A program made the translations under genes and the position numbers. From the NCBI GenBank assembly GCA_013399895.1, contig VXBA01005700.1:588081-652080 (forward strand): DNA of 64,000 nucleotides, in the 5' to 3' direction. Under the pieces are notes generated by a model. The model worked only from the letters and a program-made list of their open reading frames with translations. It was not told the origin of the DNA and did no database searches. Below, piece by piece: positions 1 to 12,900 of this stretch; positions within the stretch are counted from its first letter, which is position 1; every line of letters begins with the position of its first letter. The stretch is from Serilophus lunatus. Its lineage: Eukaryota > Chordata > Aves > Passeriformes > Eurylaimidae.

Positions 1-100
1 TGTACTATGTGCATCTGAGGAAAGTGTCAGATGAGAGAACTGCTGTCCAACTTTCATCTCGCTACTTGGGCACCTTGATTAGGTGTGAATATACTTATTT

Positions 101-168
101 AAAAAAAAACAAAAACAAAAACAAAAAACCAAACAACAAAAAAACCCAAAAAACAAAAACAAAAAAAC
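101..168. repeat. A-rich (CAAAAA)n-like simple repeat
   Basis: Runs of 4-9 A are separated by single or double C over about 68 bases, with no T. This is low-complexity sequence, possibly a decayed poly(A) tract; no adjoining retroelement body was recognised. Confidence 0.8.
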
Positions 169-3100
169 AGCTAGCCATATGAAGGCAGAGTCTCAATTTC
201 AGCCCTGTTTTAAAAATAAGAATTGGCTGTGTGTCTTGGTTCACTTAAATTTCTTATTGTAGAACACTTCAGACTTGGCATTTTGGTTTAGTTTGTTTTT
301 CTAATTTTCATTGTAAAGTTTGGTAGTCTTTTAGCTTCATTGTCGTACGGGTAACTAAAACCCCTGTAGGTAGGAAGAACTGTGAGCGTAGTAGGCAAAC
401 TACGAAGGAAGATCTTGGGTCTCAACCCCTGAGAGAAATTTGCACAAGCTGAGAGGGTTTTATAAAGAGCTGTTCTGCTCACTGGAAACTTTCTCAGATT
501 GCATGCACAGGATCTGAGGTGTGTGCAGTCAGAGGCAGACATGCCTAAGACACAAGTGATGACATTAGGTAGATGTACTGAGGTACCGAACTGTAGCAAA
601 CTCTGGATGGATATCAATTGAAGTTATTTTCTTAAATATTGCAGAGATTCCTTGTTGAGGAGCTTCACCATTTTCCTAGCCCTATTAAAATGTTCTTTCT
701 CACACAAGATTCCTTTTTTTACAATTTCTTCTCCATTTTTGTGGCACACAGTGAGTGCAAACATTCTACTACTGCTAAGCTTTTAATTTTGTGTATGTGG
801 TTTTTTTGCATGATATCTCGGTTCTACTTTATGGATGATTTCTTATGAGTTGGTTTTATAGTGCTTTTCATACTGAAGCTCTTAATAATTTAGAAAATAC
901 AGTAATTGTTTTGTATTAATGAAATACAAGTATTTGCCTTTATGCCAAAATAGTTTGTCATCATTTATCAAGTATGTAACTTCAGTGTTTAACCTAACAG
1001 AGTGTAAAACTACATATTTCATGAAAAACTATACTGCGTGCCAGTAGTCATTAGATCATTTTTGTATGCTAACAGAATAATGACTTTTTTAATAACATGT
1101 ATTATTATTTGACCATGAAATCATGATAGAATTGCTTTAAAAGGTTTGAAAGCAATTTGTCTAAAGTTCTGCATGCACAATGATGATTTTTTTTGGTGAC
1201 AGAACAAGAATGCGAGTACCCTGGTTCTTTATTCAGAGTTTTTACCAAAAGTCCTTCCTTTCTGTAGTATTCAGATTAGTTGTGGCTTTCTGTTGATACT
1301 CTGCTTGTTACTCTAGATATAAAACGTATCATTTTCCTAGCAGTAAATCATTCACATTAAGGTATTCAGTTTACATAAAGTCTTTCACCCTGCTTTACAT
1401 GAAAACTGACTGGTGTGTTTAAGGGAATAAATTTAGAAGCAGCATGAGAGATAATGCTGCGGTTCATTGACTGGCTTGAGCAGGGAGGTAAGGAAGGACA
1501 TAGGGATTTGAAATCATTAGCTTTTAATATTTTGTTTGAGTAGCCATAATAAAATTTTCCACTGCGGTTTTAAAAATATACATGACAACATCAGAAATGT
1601 AGAGCCAGATCTTAGTTGTTCTAGTATGGGTCTGGAATAACTCTGAAATTTCAGTGGTTTGTGACACTGCGACTGAAATCAGAACCCAAGCCAGTGCTAT
1701 TGCATTTCATCTTCATGCATTTAGAGGAAACTTGATGGGTCTGAAATCTCAAGAAATTGTATTGATTTCACTTAACTTGGGGGGGAGGGGGTGTTGTTGT
1801 TTTTGAGAGCGGTTTTTAGTTGCTTTTTTGTTGGGTTTTTTAATATTTATTTTTTTTATTTGGAGCTTCTGTAATGTGTTAGTGTGAGTCAGAGAATGCA
1901 ATTTTGTGAAATCTGTCCATATTTATAGTATGAATGTACATACATGAATAGGTGTGTAGGTACATACATACCCTATATTTAACCCACTTTACTGAAACCC
2001 TAAATATAGGATCTCTATCTATTTTGTTTTTTCAGTTGAGTGCATACAACAGCTTCTCAATATTTTAAAAAGATCCATCTTCATCCTCTGGTTGGAATAT
2101 TTCATACTATTTTATTCCTCTTTCCATGATATCTTACAGGAATAATTCTTAGCTGAAATAATAATGCATAGACTAAATCCTAGTAGATGAAAGATTTGAC
2201 ATCTTTATAAGCTTTTGCTTAGTTATAGATGGAGTTCTGCAGAATTGTGTCAAGTTCTTAGTAATTTAGAATTTTCCCTTGCCAGACTTGTTGCCTTGGA
2301 ACAGCTCGATTGGATCCCTTCTCTTGTTTTGGATGGTGACAGGGAGAGAGAAAGTCATAAGCTGGTCACAAATGTGGTTTTTCAAAAGTAGAAAAAGCAA
2401 GTTACAGAATACACCTAAATGCTGTTAGGTTTCCAGCCCATAAATACAGAGATATGCCAGAATTTAAATTTTGAAGTCTTTGCGACCCTTCTTTTTTTTT
2501 TCCTAGTTTGTTTTTTTACAGGAAGGTAAGTGTATAAAATTTAAAATTTTGTAACCAAGGAAGTAAATATGTTTAATGACATGTGCATTTAAATAATTCA
2601 AAATCCGGGAATATATCATATATATCTGTAAAATGTTAACCTTACTATTTACAATGTAATTTTATTTTAAAACCAAATATATTGGATACAGCTCATACCA
2701 TATAAAAACTTTAAAGTTATCCCTCCAAAAATTTGATAACTGGAACTTTGATATCTGAAAAAGATGACACATGTATTTCTTTTAAAACTGAATGTGTACA
2801 CCTTAAAAATATTTTTATTTCACTATCAAATTTCAAAGTAAAGTATTTGGCCTAAATATATAGTGTTATGTTAATAAGCTCAAGTTAAATTTTCTTTTTA
2901 GATTTGTTTTTATTTTTCTGGCTAGGAAGAGCAAGTGTCTTAACATAATCTCACATTTATACAGCTTTTTTTTCAAACCAGCAAAACAACTTATTAATGG
3001 AAATAATTTTATCCACTTATTTAAAAGCAACTGCTATCACAGAAGAATGTAAATTCTTTTTAAGATGGCGTATCCTGTGTAAAAAATGACGACAAGAGAT

Positions 3101-6100
3101 GCTGCATTCTGTGTTTGGTGAAGGATAAACTACGAGTTAAGGTGATGAACCATAGTTCTGAGGAATGAATTACTCAGAAGACTTTATCCTTAGTGTAAAA
3201 TACTAGTTCATAAATGTGTAAACTTTTAAAAAAACCCCAAACATAACAATTTAGTGAGGATCAAAAAGCCATGGGACTGAAGATTCCTGCTTAAATGAGT
3301 TCTTTACAAAAATTACAATGTGAAGTTAGGTAGGAAAGAAAATCATGAGTGTTGTTCTGAACGTATGGCTTCTTTGAATACAACAGAGCCAAAAGGCTGC
3401 TTGTTAATATAGGATTCACTTCTCTGCAGTGGCTGTTTCTACAAGACAAAAGTGGGATTGTTTCTTTGATAAATTAATTCAAGAAATACAGAAGAGGCAG
3501 GAAAGCAGGTGTGTCAGCACATAGCAAGTCCTTCTGAAAATAGCTAAATCCAAGGTTTTACCTATCATTAGATTTTATGCTTTGAATTAATCTGCACAGT
3601 AAAATCTTGTGAAAAGTACAGAGTAAGGTGTTTTTTAGTAATTATTCTTAAGCATGTGTTTCTGTTATGATTAGTGACTACGCATAGCAGTTCTGGCTGT
3701 GGTGGAAAACAGGGAAAAGTCTGTCCTTGACTTGCACCAATTGCAGCATCTGGCATAGATGTACCCAGCTAGGTATGGGCAAACCAGCTGAGATAGCTAT
3801 TATTTTCCTAAATAGATGTTCTTTATCTCTTGAGAGTTTATTGGTTATTGATGCTTTTTCTCTTCAGTAGATACATTTAGCAAGCTTAATGATTTTGAAA
3901 AAATAAACACATGAATTAAAAGGTGCAGTCATTGTTTATCAGGCTGTGCACCTTTCCTGCTGTTAGAAGAGTTTGTACAGGCAAAGTTTCATAAGTGGTG
4001 TAGGTGTGCATTCTTTTGGTGTTTTTTTTGTTGTTGTTGTTTGTATGATAAATTTGTGTTTAAGGTGAGATGATAGAGTGCTTCATGAGGTGTCTTCAGT
4101 GCCCTGAGAAATAGCATTTGAACCAGTTTCATTGTCCAGCTCTAAGAGTGTGATTTATGGAAGTTCTCTAAAGAGAGATAATACAGGAGGGTTTTTTTGA
4201 GAACTTTGAATGCATTGGGTATTTACTTTCAGTTAAAACCTGTAATTTTAAAAGATGCAGATGTGAAGACTTGAGAGGAGAAAGTTAAGTGCTGGTGTCC
4301 CCTCTCTCCCTCCCCTTTGCTGGAAAGGGAGGCCAAGATTGAATGATCCACACTAAATTGCACAAACTTGGTTTATAACTTTGGAGAGTGACATAAACAA
4401 AGACAGCTTTCAAAAACATGTCTGGTCTATGGCATAAACTGCACTATCTAATCATACTGGGATGCAGGGGAAAGGACACAGTGCAGCTTGGACCTTAGCA
4501 TATTATCTCCCAAGTAAATGCACCAAACTAAATAGCTGAAGCTCCTAATCATCCTAAGGAGGAGAAATTCTGCATTGCTGTTCAAATTGTACTTGAATTT
4601 TTCTGACATGTATGCCAAAGGCCAGAAGTCAGGAGTTTTTGTTAAATCTTCATTATTTACCCATGGTAGCTTATTTTGTGGTTTTTCTTCTGAATGTTTC
4701 TTCTGGATTGAGTGCTCCTATCATTTGTGTGCCTTAAAGTGGTGTTTAAAAAGTCCTTCTTCTCTTGCCTGTGCCAAAGGAAAAAAATAAAAGCAGAATC
4801 ACTGCATCTGTCTTGGTTGGCAGATTGACACTTTGTGCTTCGGGTTCCCAGAGTTTGTAAGAAAAAGTACCTAAACATTTCAAATTCAATGTAAATCTTT
4901 TCTTAATCAAAAACATTGTCAGTAAAAGGGGAAAAAATATCCTCGGAGATTGCTAAGGTAGAATATGAGCAAATCAAACATGCTTAATCTTTTGGGAGGG
5001 ATTGTAAATTTTGTTTAGGTCTACTTTGGCTCAGAATGGTTCGAGATGGGCTTCATCCACATCTTTCTGTCAAGGCTTTTCAGAGCTTTTCAGAGAAAAG
5101 AAAGATGCTTAAGACATTGACATGGAAATAAGCAGCTCTGAGTCCACAGCTTTGAATGCCTGCTGAGGGCAGGACTGATGACTAAAGCATCACGATTTTT
5201 TCATTGCTCATTTTTAGCAGAGCCTTGGCACTCTGGTGAAGATTTAAATAGTAGCTCATAAAGATTAAGTGTTGATATTTTTCACCAAGAACTTTTCCCT
5301 AACAAAAAGAGTCAGAATTGTACCTACAATTAAAATGAGGTACAGCTTGATACAAGCTTCATGCACTTTTGTCTTTTATTTAGCTCATGTAACTTTGTAT
5401 TTCCTTTGCTGACTTTTATATTAAGGGGGATGTCTTGGTGTGCATGGGTACAAAATGAGTGCTTTCTGATAACTGTTCTCTCTGGCAAGACTCTAAATAA
5501 AGGAAAAAAGGAAACAACATTGAATGAAACATTAATTCTGTACACTCGTAATACTTGGGTGTACTAGAAATAACATGTGTCTCAGTCCACTCTCCTGAAA
5601 TGTCTCCTTATTCATTTTAATGTCTCTCTTCATTCTTGTTAATACACTTTTGTTCTCTACATTGCTTCCACGTTGTATTGCAAGTACCTACATGTGATAT
5701 CTGTTCTGGTCTTCCGTCATCTCCAGGTCTTTTCCAGCACAAGGACTGTTCCTATGTGCCCTCTTTCTTTTTCACTGGCATTTGCTTTGTAATTTTTTTC
5801 CCCATAATACATTATGAAGCTGCTTTTTTTTTTCCTGGGATAGCATCCCTCCAGGATTTCTATCTCATATTCAAAGTGCTCTGAATCATTCAGCGTTGTG
5901 ATCCCAGCACCATTTCCCTCATGTATTTTTTTTATTAAGAGTTGCAATACTATCTTGACAGCTTTTAATTTTTTTTAAGAGAGTGATGCATAAAATTAGG
6001 TTTCATACTATCAGTAGGCATACCTAAAAAACATAATGCATTACCTTTTAGTGGGTGCTAATGTTCTGTCACAGAAATATATTAAAGTCTGTGGTGTTGC

Positions 6101-6464
6101 AAGTTTGAGGTGTTTTACCTGAAGAGCTTTAGAAGATACTTAAACCAAAATTATTACATTTATCAAGGCCAAGATTTATTACAATCTCTAAAGTAATTTA
6201 CAATGCATTTTATGTATGAGCTCTAAAATTTGAATTAATTTTAAAAGCTATGGTTTTTAACTGTTGAAAAATTAGTCAGCTCAAGTTTTGTAGTCACAAG
6301 TCATTAATGTTGAGTGAGAATAAGGATTTTAAGCCATTTTAACATAGAGTGGTGCTCTTTTTACAAGCCTCCACATAATCTTAACAAAATGAATGAGCTT
6401 TCATTAGGAAAAAAGTAAAAAGTACAAGATTAAACTTGATGAGCTAAATCAAGGTGTCCTGCTT

Positions 6465-6516
6465 GGTTGATTTAAATCCATGATTAAAATCAGTGATTTG
6501 ATTTAAATCAAATCCA
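6465..6516. repeat. TGATTTAAATC repeat cluster with 20-base palindrome
   Basis: Three related copies of TGATTTAAATC occur in 52 bases. The last is embedded in a perfect 20-base palindrome at 6495-6514, GATTTGATTTAAATCAAATC. It resembles an old interspersed repeat of sauropsid genomes that I half recognise but cannot name, possibly the end of a DNA transposon. The identity is inference; the palindrome is seen directly. Confidence 0.55.
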
Positions 6517-9140
6517 CTGTTCTTTCAGCCAGTCTGAAAGGAACTGTTCTTTATTTCCTGCCTAATTAGAATTGCTTCTGTAAGATTAGTTAGGACTATG
6601 ATACAGCAATTCTTCTGCACCCTCCGAAGTCTCCGAATGTTGGTTTTGGGGCTGAAGACCCTTTTTCCTCTTGTTTTCTTGCTTTTCAAATAATAGTTTG
6701 AATGAAGTGAGAGTACTGCTAGAACAGTATGCCACTGTCACTGGAGACAGAAAAACAGGTCTACATCCATAACTCACCTTGTCTGTTAAGAGTGGTTTCA
6801 GCTGATGACTTCTTCAGACAGCAGAGAGAGGGTTGATGCATCTGCCATCTGTTCATGATACTTGGACTGATGTTCCTGGGTGACTGCCTTCCTCAGACTT
6901 GTCTGTGCAGCCTAATGCCTGGCCAGGTCACCCTCATCTGCAGAAATGACCAAATATAGAGATGCAGAAAGGGGTACCTAAGGAAATATGAGGGGCAGTA
7001 GTGCTAATAATGACTATTATTTTCCATGGCTTCATGCCCCATCAGCATGTCCTCTGGAGATGACAGTAGTGGAGTGTCCTGTGGAAGCTTGTCTTCTTCT
7101 GAGTGCCTTGAAATTTATGGGGGGCATTCTCTGGTAGCCTGTCCATTTAAACTTATTTTGCAGCCTTTTCCTCAGCCGGACACTTTTTTAATTTATTTAT
7201 TCACATCTATTTTCCCCCTTCCCAATCTTCATGACACTTTTGGATATGAAGTATTTCTTATTTCCCTGTGAAACATAAATAGAAATTGTCAAGTTCTTGA
7301 CTTGGTGTCTTACTCTGGGAGTACCTGCAACAGTCACATGAGCTTCATTGTCCTTTGATATAAAGAAAAGACACTAACACAGCTCTAAATGTTTATCGTG
7401 CTGGCTGTAGTCCAAGGGGTTTTTTTAGACATACAGAAGCATCCTGTGATGACAAATTGCTTTGTTCTCTGAAGTGTAACTAAATAGCAATTTCTGTTGT
7501 AGCTTCTGTATCCATCCTGAAAAATAAAGAAGTGATTTCATCCTGGTGTGAAATCCAGGACAAAACCAGGCTATTTTACTGTATGTTGTTTAGGCCTATA
7601 AGGCTTTTTCTTCAGAAAAGCCTTTAGTGGTTGATTTAAGTAACTTTGTTTGGTCTAAGATACAAGTTCTAGGAAGGATGGTCTTCCGTAGCAGGACTGT
7701 GGAAAATCAACTCAAAGTAATCATCTTGTCAAACACTGCCTGCCTGGCCTTTGCCAATCACAAGAACTTTGTGCTGCAGCTTCCCTGTAGAAGAAAAGGT
7801 TTTTCAGTAAGGCTTTTCTCCTTTGCTTTTCTTCCTTACTTAGATTGCACAGCTGTTTAAGAAAGAGATTACCATATAGTCCAGATCTTTGGAGTGGCTA
7901 ATACTGTGAGATACAGGGGACGCATGGAGGCACTCATGAGATATTACTTTATTAATAATGTGAAGAGAAAATGATTTGAAAAATACTACTGCCAGTTCTA
8001 AAAGCTGAAGAATTACCTTACCAGTGAAAAAGAAAAATGTGTAAAAGCTTGTTCATACTTAACAGGAAAACAATGTTTTTCTAGCTAGAATATAATTTAA
8101 AATATGTTGTGGGAATTTACATTTTTCTAAAGAAGGAGCTGCCAAATCAAATTAGTTTTGAATTTAAAAAACCTGTTGTTGAGGGATTCAGACAAGCCAT
8201 ATGGTACTCCCTTGCAAACATCAAGGCAAGGGAAAGTATTGTGTGGGCTTTTATCACAATTTAGTCATTTTGAGAAGGAAATATGTTTTAATATTTTTAC
8301 AAGTACAATTTATATTACAATTTAATGAGAAAGAAATGGCATGTACGTAAGATAAATCTAGATAATGAAAACCTACTCAGAAGCATTCGGCTTGATTTAA
8401 GGTGCCTTGTTTTGATTTTAGAGCACTTAATATATTGAAGGGGGTTTTTTAATGGTTATGATGGATATTTATTTAATGTTGGACTCATTTCAATACTGCA
8501 GCAGCCGATTTCAGGTACTTGTATGGACTGTCTAGAGAGGAAAAATAATTCTTGCAGCAGCTGTTGGTGCACAGAAGGCAGATTCAGGTGTGAAGCTCCT
8601 TGTAGGAACTTTTTGATATTACATCCTCAAAGCAGAGGCATGATGCTTATTAAACAGTACTTCAGGATGATGCCAAGGGTGTTACACGAAATGCTCTTGT
8701 AACTCTGCAGCCTGATGGTTTATCACCCACTTCAAAGCTTCATACCAACTACCCATTGCTTCTTCCTACTCGTCTCAGCTCTGCCACAGCTGGTAGTCCT
8801 TCTCATCATTGTGGTCAAGGCACTGTGTGTGTTTTAAAACCAGGATAAAAGCAGCTGTGTCCAGGGGAAAGTGTGTTGAGGTTTGCTGGTCAATACAGGA
8901 ATCTGTAAGTGGAGAGTTTGGGTTTTCTTACTGACTTCTTTTTAAAAGGCACTTTTGACCTGTGTTTCAAAAAGTGCAGCTTCACTGTCCTTTTGTGCAG
9001 CAGCTGTGGGTTCCTGTTCGAAGGTCCCTGTCCTGCTTTGAACCAGGTGGAATGATCTGGGACCAGCTGGTGAGTAGGGAGCACTCTGCAGCTCTGATCC
9101 AAGGGATCTACACCCAATAGCTCTTCATTCTTCTGTGCTG

Positions 9141-9284
9141 CATCCCTGGAAGTATTTAAAGCCAAGCTGGATGGGGCTTTGAGTGACCTGGTCTAGTGGA
9201 AAGTGTCCCTTTCCATGGCAAGGAGGTTGGAACTAGAAGATCTTGAAGGTCTCTTACAGCCCAGTCCACTCTATGATTCTGTAG
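9141..9284 (+). mobile_element. CR1 LINE, 3'-end fragment
   Basis: The typical avian CR1 3' end is readable: a segment like CATCCCTGGAAGT, then GATGGGGCTTTG, CTGGTCTAGTGGAAAGTGTC, GTTGGAACTAGA, GATCTTGAAGGTCTC and the terminal CTATGATTCT. It is a heavily 5'-truncated, non-coding copy within ALCAM intron 1. The left boundary is approximate. Confidence 0.9.
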
Positions 9285-9895
9285 TTATGTGGTTTGGTTT
9301 AGACTGTGAACATCTATTTTTCAGTCTGTATTTCTATATCAAATGCTTTTAAGAAAAAGAAAAGCATATAAAATGTTAAGCAAAGCAAATCAGCATAAAA
9401 AGCTGGTTTATACATGTGAGAAGGTAAAAGCAACTACTGCTTTGCTGAAAGGTAGTATGACTTGCTCAGGGGTTTTGCTTCTGTATGTGGTGAAACTCGT
9501 TTGGAGTAAGTCTTTTGTTTGTTTCTCAAGACCCAATTAAGACCAACCTAAAGTACCATTGCTTCCCACTGTACACACACAATCCATACCACAGGTATTG
9601 TGAGTGCATACATGTGCTGTGGCATCCCTCCCTTATGTCAGACAAGCTGACACTGACATTTCTGCAAAGACCTTGGTCTCTTACAAAAGAGAACTTTTAA
9701 AGAATAAAACTTTGCAAAGTCACTTTTATCTTCACCGTGTGACACTTGTTTCCCATTAATTTAGAGTAAAAAGGCTTGTTGTCAGTATCAGGGCATTAAA
9801 AACATACATCATTCCCTGAGCTGTTCAGATGTGGTCAAAGCTCACATAAATAATTCTCTAGCCTTGGTATTTTAGGAAGGGCACCATCTGGCTCC

Positions 9896-9919
9896 AAAAA
9901 TAAAATAAAAAAAAAAAAG
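9896..9919. repeat. A-rich low-complexity tract
   Basis: An almost pure A run of about 24 bases interrupted by two T residues. Simple repeat of no evident function. Confidence 0.7.
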
Positions 9920-12900
9920 ATTCCAGAACTTTTAATTAGTTTTCAGGTTTTCTTCAGAATAATAAGGTATAGGAGCATTTTTTGAAAAGATGTGCTAATT
10001 ACTGCATGTTTTTGCACAAGCTGGAGACTGTTACAAAATGTTCTGCATCCTCACAAAAGACCAAGTTTTTGCCTTTAAAGGCCAGATCCTTTGACCCACT
10101 AAGTTACCCTAGCACCCCTCATGACACTGAAAGGTGGTTTGAAGTAGCTGTAAGATTGTCTTGGGCGTTGAGAAGTATTTTCTGCCAGGTATCCATGGTT
10201 CTGCATGGTTGTATTTTTCTTGATACAGAGTGGTGGCTAGAAAGAGCTCCTAGTGCTCTAGGAGTCCCCTTGGGCATGATGGCTTTAGAGTCACAGCAAG
10301 ACAACTTGCAACTGACTGACTGACTCAGGGATACTTTCAATTTACTAAAAACTGAAGCAGTCCCTCGCTGGAAGAAGTAGGAGAGAAGTAAAGTACCTCT
10401 CATTCACTTTGCAGTAAAGAGGCATAAAGATGCACATGAAGGCTCTGCCCTTCAGTAGAGGATCTGCTTCAGCCAAGCACTGCAGAATCTTGTGTGCTTT
10501 GCCCACATATGGGCTGTATAGCAAACATCTTGTCTCCAATGTTTGTTGCAGAATGCTAATTCTCTGAGTACATAATTAGTGTCAAAAAATGGATAACTAG
10601 CACTGTACAGGTAAAAGCTCCTGTCACAAATCAAAACAACTCAGCAGACTCATCTTCTGTGCTCCTGCTCAGGGAGAAGTGGAGATATAGGAGGCAGCAG
10701 CAGCACCTAGACAGAGGGAAATTGGTAATTATGGCTCAAATATATAGGTCAAAACATGGTGTTTAAACATACTTAAAAGTGCAGTTGGGCGTTAATGCAG
10801 TTTACAGGAGCACGATGCACTGCAGCAGCTGTCATGCTAACTACAACACTGTTCCCTTCTCCGCAGAGTTTCTGACAGGTATATAGAGAAAGCAGTGACT
10901 TTCACACCAAGATATGTGTTTACAGAGAGTTTCAATGACAGCATAAGTGTAGCCACTCTGCACTGGAAGCCACGCACCTAAAGCAGGTTACTCTGAAGGA
11001 ATCGCTTGTACTACCATTCAGATCAAAGTCTGAAATGACAAGCATCCAATTCCATGCAACTGCTATAATTTCTGATACTACTGTTCAGGACTGTGTTGAT
11101 GTGAATGGCATGTAGAAAACAAATTCCCTAAAGCCGGTGTAGTGTATTGCCCTGGTAGTCCAACTTTCTCTCTTCCAGCAAACCACGCAGCAGGTGCTAT
11201 TTGTGTCATAGGCACATGCCTGGAGTTGCATGGCTTACTGAGACAGGGTTATACTCTGGAGGTAATAGTGGCTCTCCAAGGTCCTAAAGTGCTCTGCCTA
11301 AAGGTTGATCTGGGCTGGATCCCAGAACAATTGTTTGATCCTGTCTCTATTATCTTACAAATGGGGCCCTGGACTTTCAGGATACTACCATAACATCTAT
11401 AATAAGAGGGAGGGAAGCCTCGTCATTGTAACTGTTTTCTAGTAGTAATGCTGATGTTTCATGCCCTCATCCTCATGATGTGGCACTATTTGCTCTTGAA
11501 TATGAATATATTCGAAAGACTAAGCTTCTCTATTGCTTCTGTTTTCATGCACTTAACGTAACTCCCTTTTGGGACCTGCCTATAGGCCTTACGATGTATC
11601 CTATTACCTTCGAACTTTAAAGCCGCATTGAATTTGCAGAAATCAATGCCTTTGTTTTAAAAGTCTAGAAAGTAATTCCTATATTAATTTAAAACATTAA
11701 TAGGAATCATAATTTGCATTTTCTAACCTTTCATGGTTCTCTCCAGAGGGCAACTGAGAGTTACAGCAATTTTTTCAATAACTGGACAGAACCTATATGT
11801 TCTAATGTCATATGAAAATTATTGTGAGCTGTGAGTGCATTCACCTGATTGACCTGCAGTTATGTAGTCCTTTTCAACATTGTTTCATATTATCTTAAGC
11901 AGTGGGGATTTTTGCTAAAAAAAGAAACAATTCGAGCGAAGAACAAAAGTAATAGCTCATCAGATGCTAGTTTGTATATGCAAGTACAACTGTGAATACA
12001 TATAAGACAGAAGCAGAACCTGATACTTGGCAGAGTTTCATATTCTTACACATGTCAGTATTATCCACAAGTAGAAATGATAGGCACTGAAGTCACACCA
12101 GCCTTACATTTCTCCATATCTATGTGTCTCTTTCACCAATGAATGAGTCTGTGTAACGTTAATTGTTCCTTTTTATGTATTGTGTGCAGTTTGTGCTGCT
12201 GACACACCTGTTAATTTTCAGCATACTGTTTAAGAAAGGCAGGCAAAGACAAAACTTTCAGAAAGGGTGATGTTGATTTCTCCCATTGGTGAAAGTGCAC
12301 ATCTGCTTCATCTCATCCTCCTAAAGCAGGAGACAGTTGCCAGTAGCAAGCTTGGTTGCAGGCATCTGTGAAATTTAAAAAGCTGTGTCTGTGAGAAGCC
12401 CATTAAATCTAAAGAGAGCTGCAGAGGAGCTGTCACTCACTTATTTTAGCATATATCATAAGGATTTATAGCATTATACTTTCAATGAGCTTTTCCCCTC
12501 TCACATCTATATTGTTGTTGCCCTATCAGTGAAATGATAGGTCTTGTTTCCAGGTAACAAAGACTCGTTGATGACTTGAGAAGGCTACATTCATCAGATC
12601 TACAATGTTCTGTCCTCTCCCTTATCAGTATGGAAAGCAGTTGGAAAAAAAGATGGAGCAGCCAAAAGCCTATCATCAGCCGCAGGGGTGTCTGTCCAAC
12701 ATGTTCTGTTGAAAGCATGTACAGATTTTTACACCCACTCAGTGTTACGGAAGCATAAATCTGTCCTTCATCTGAGCCCTTTAAAGTTATAACTTCTGTA
12801 AAGCATTTTTGTTGGTTGTTTTGGGGTTTTTTTAAGTGATTAGCTCATAGTTTTCACCACAAGTAAATGAAGCTGATTCACTGAAAATAATATTCTCTAC

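Noticed and set aside
8890..9165. 91-codon minus-strand open frame
   Set aside because: Overlaps the CR1 fragment at its right end; the rest has no recognisable feature.
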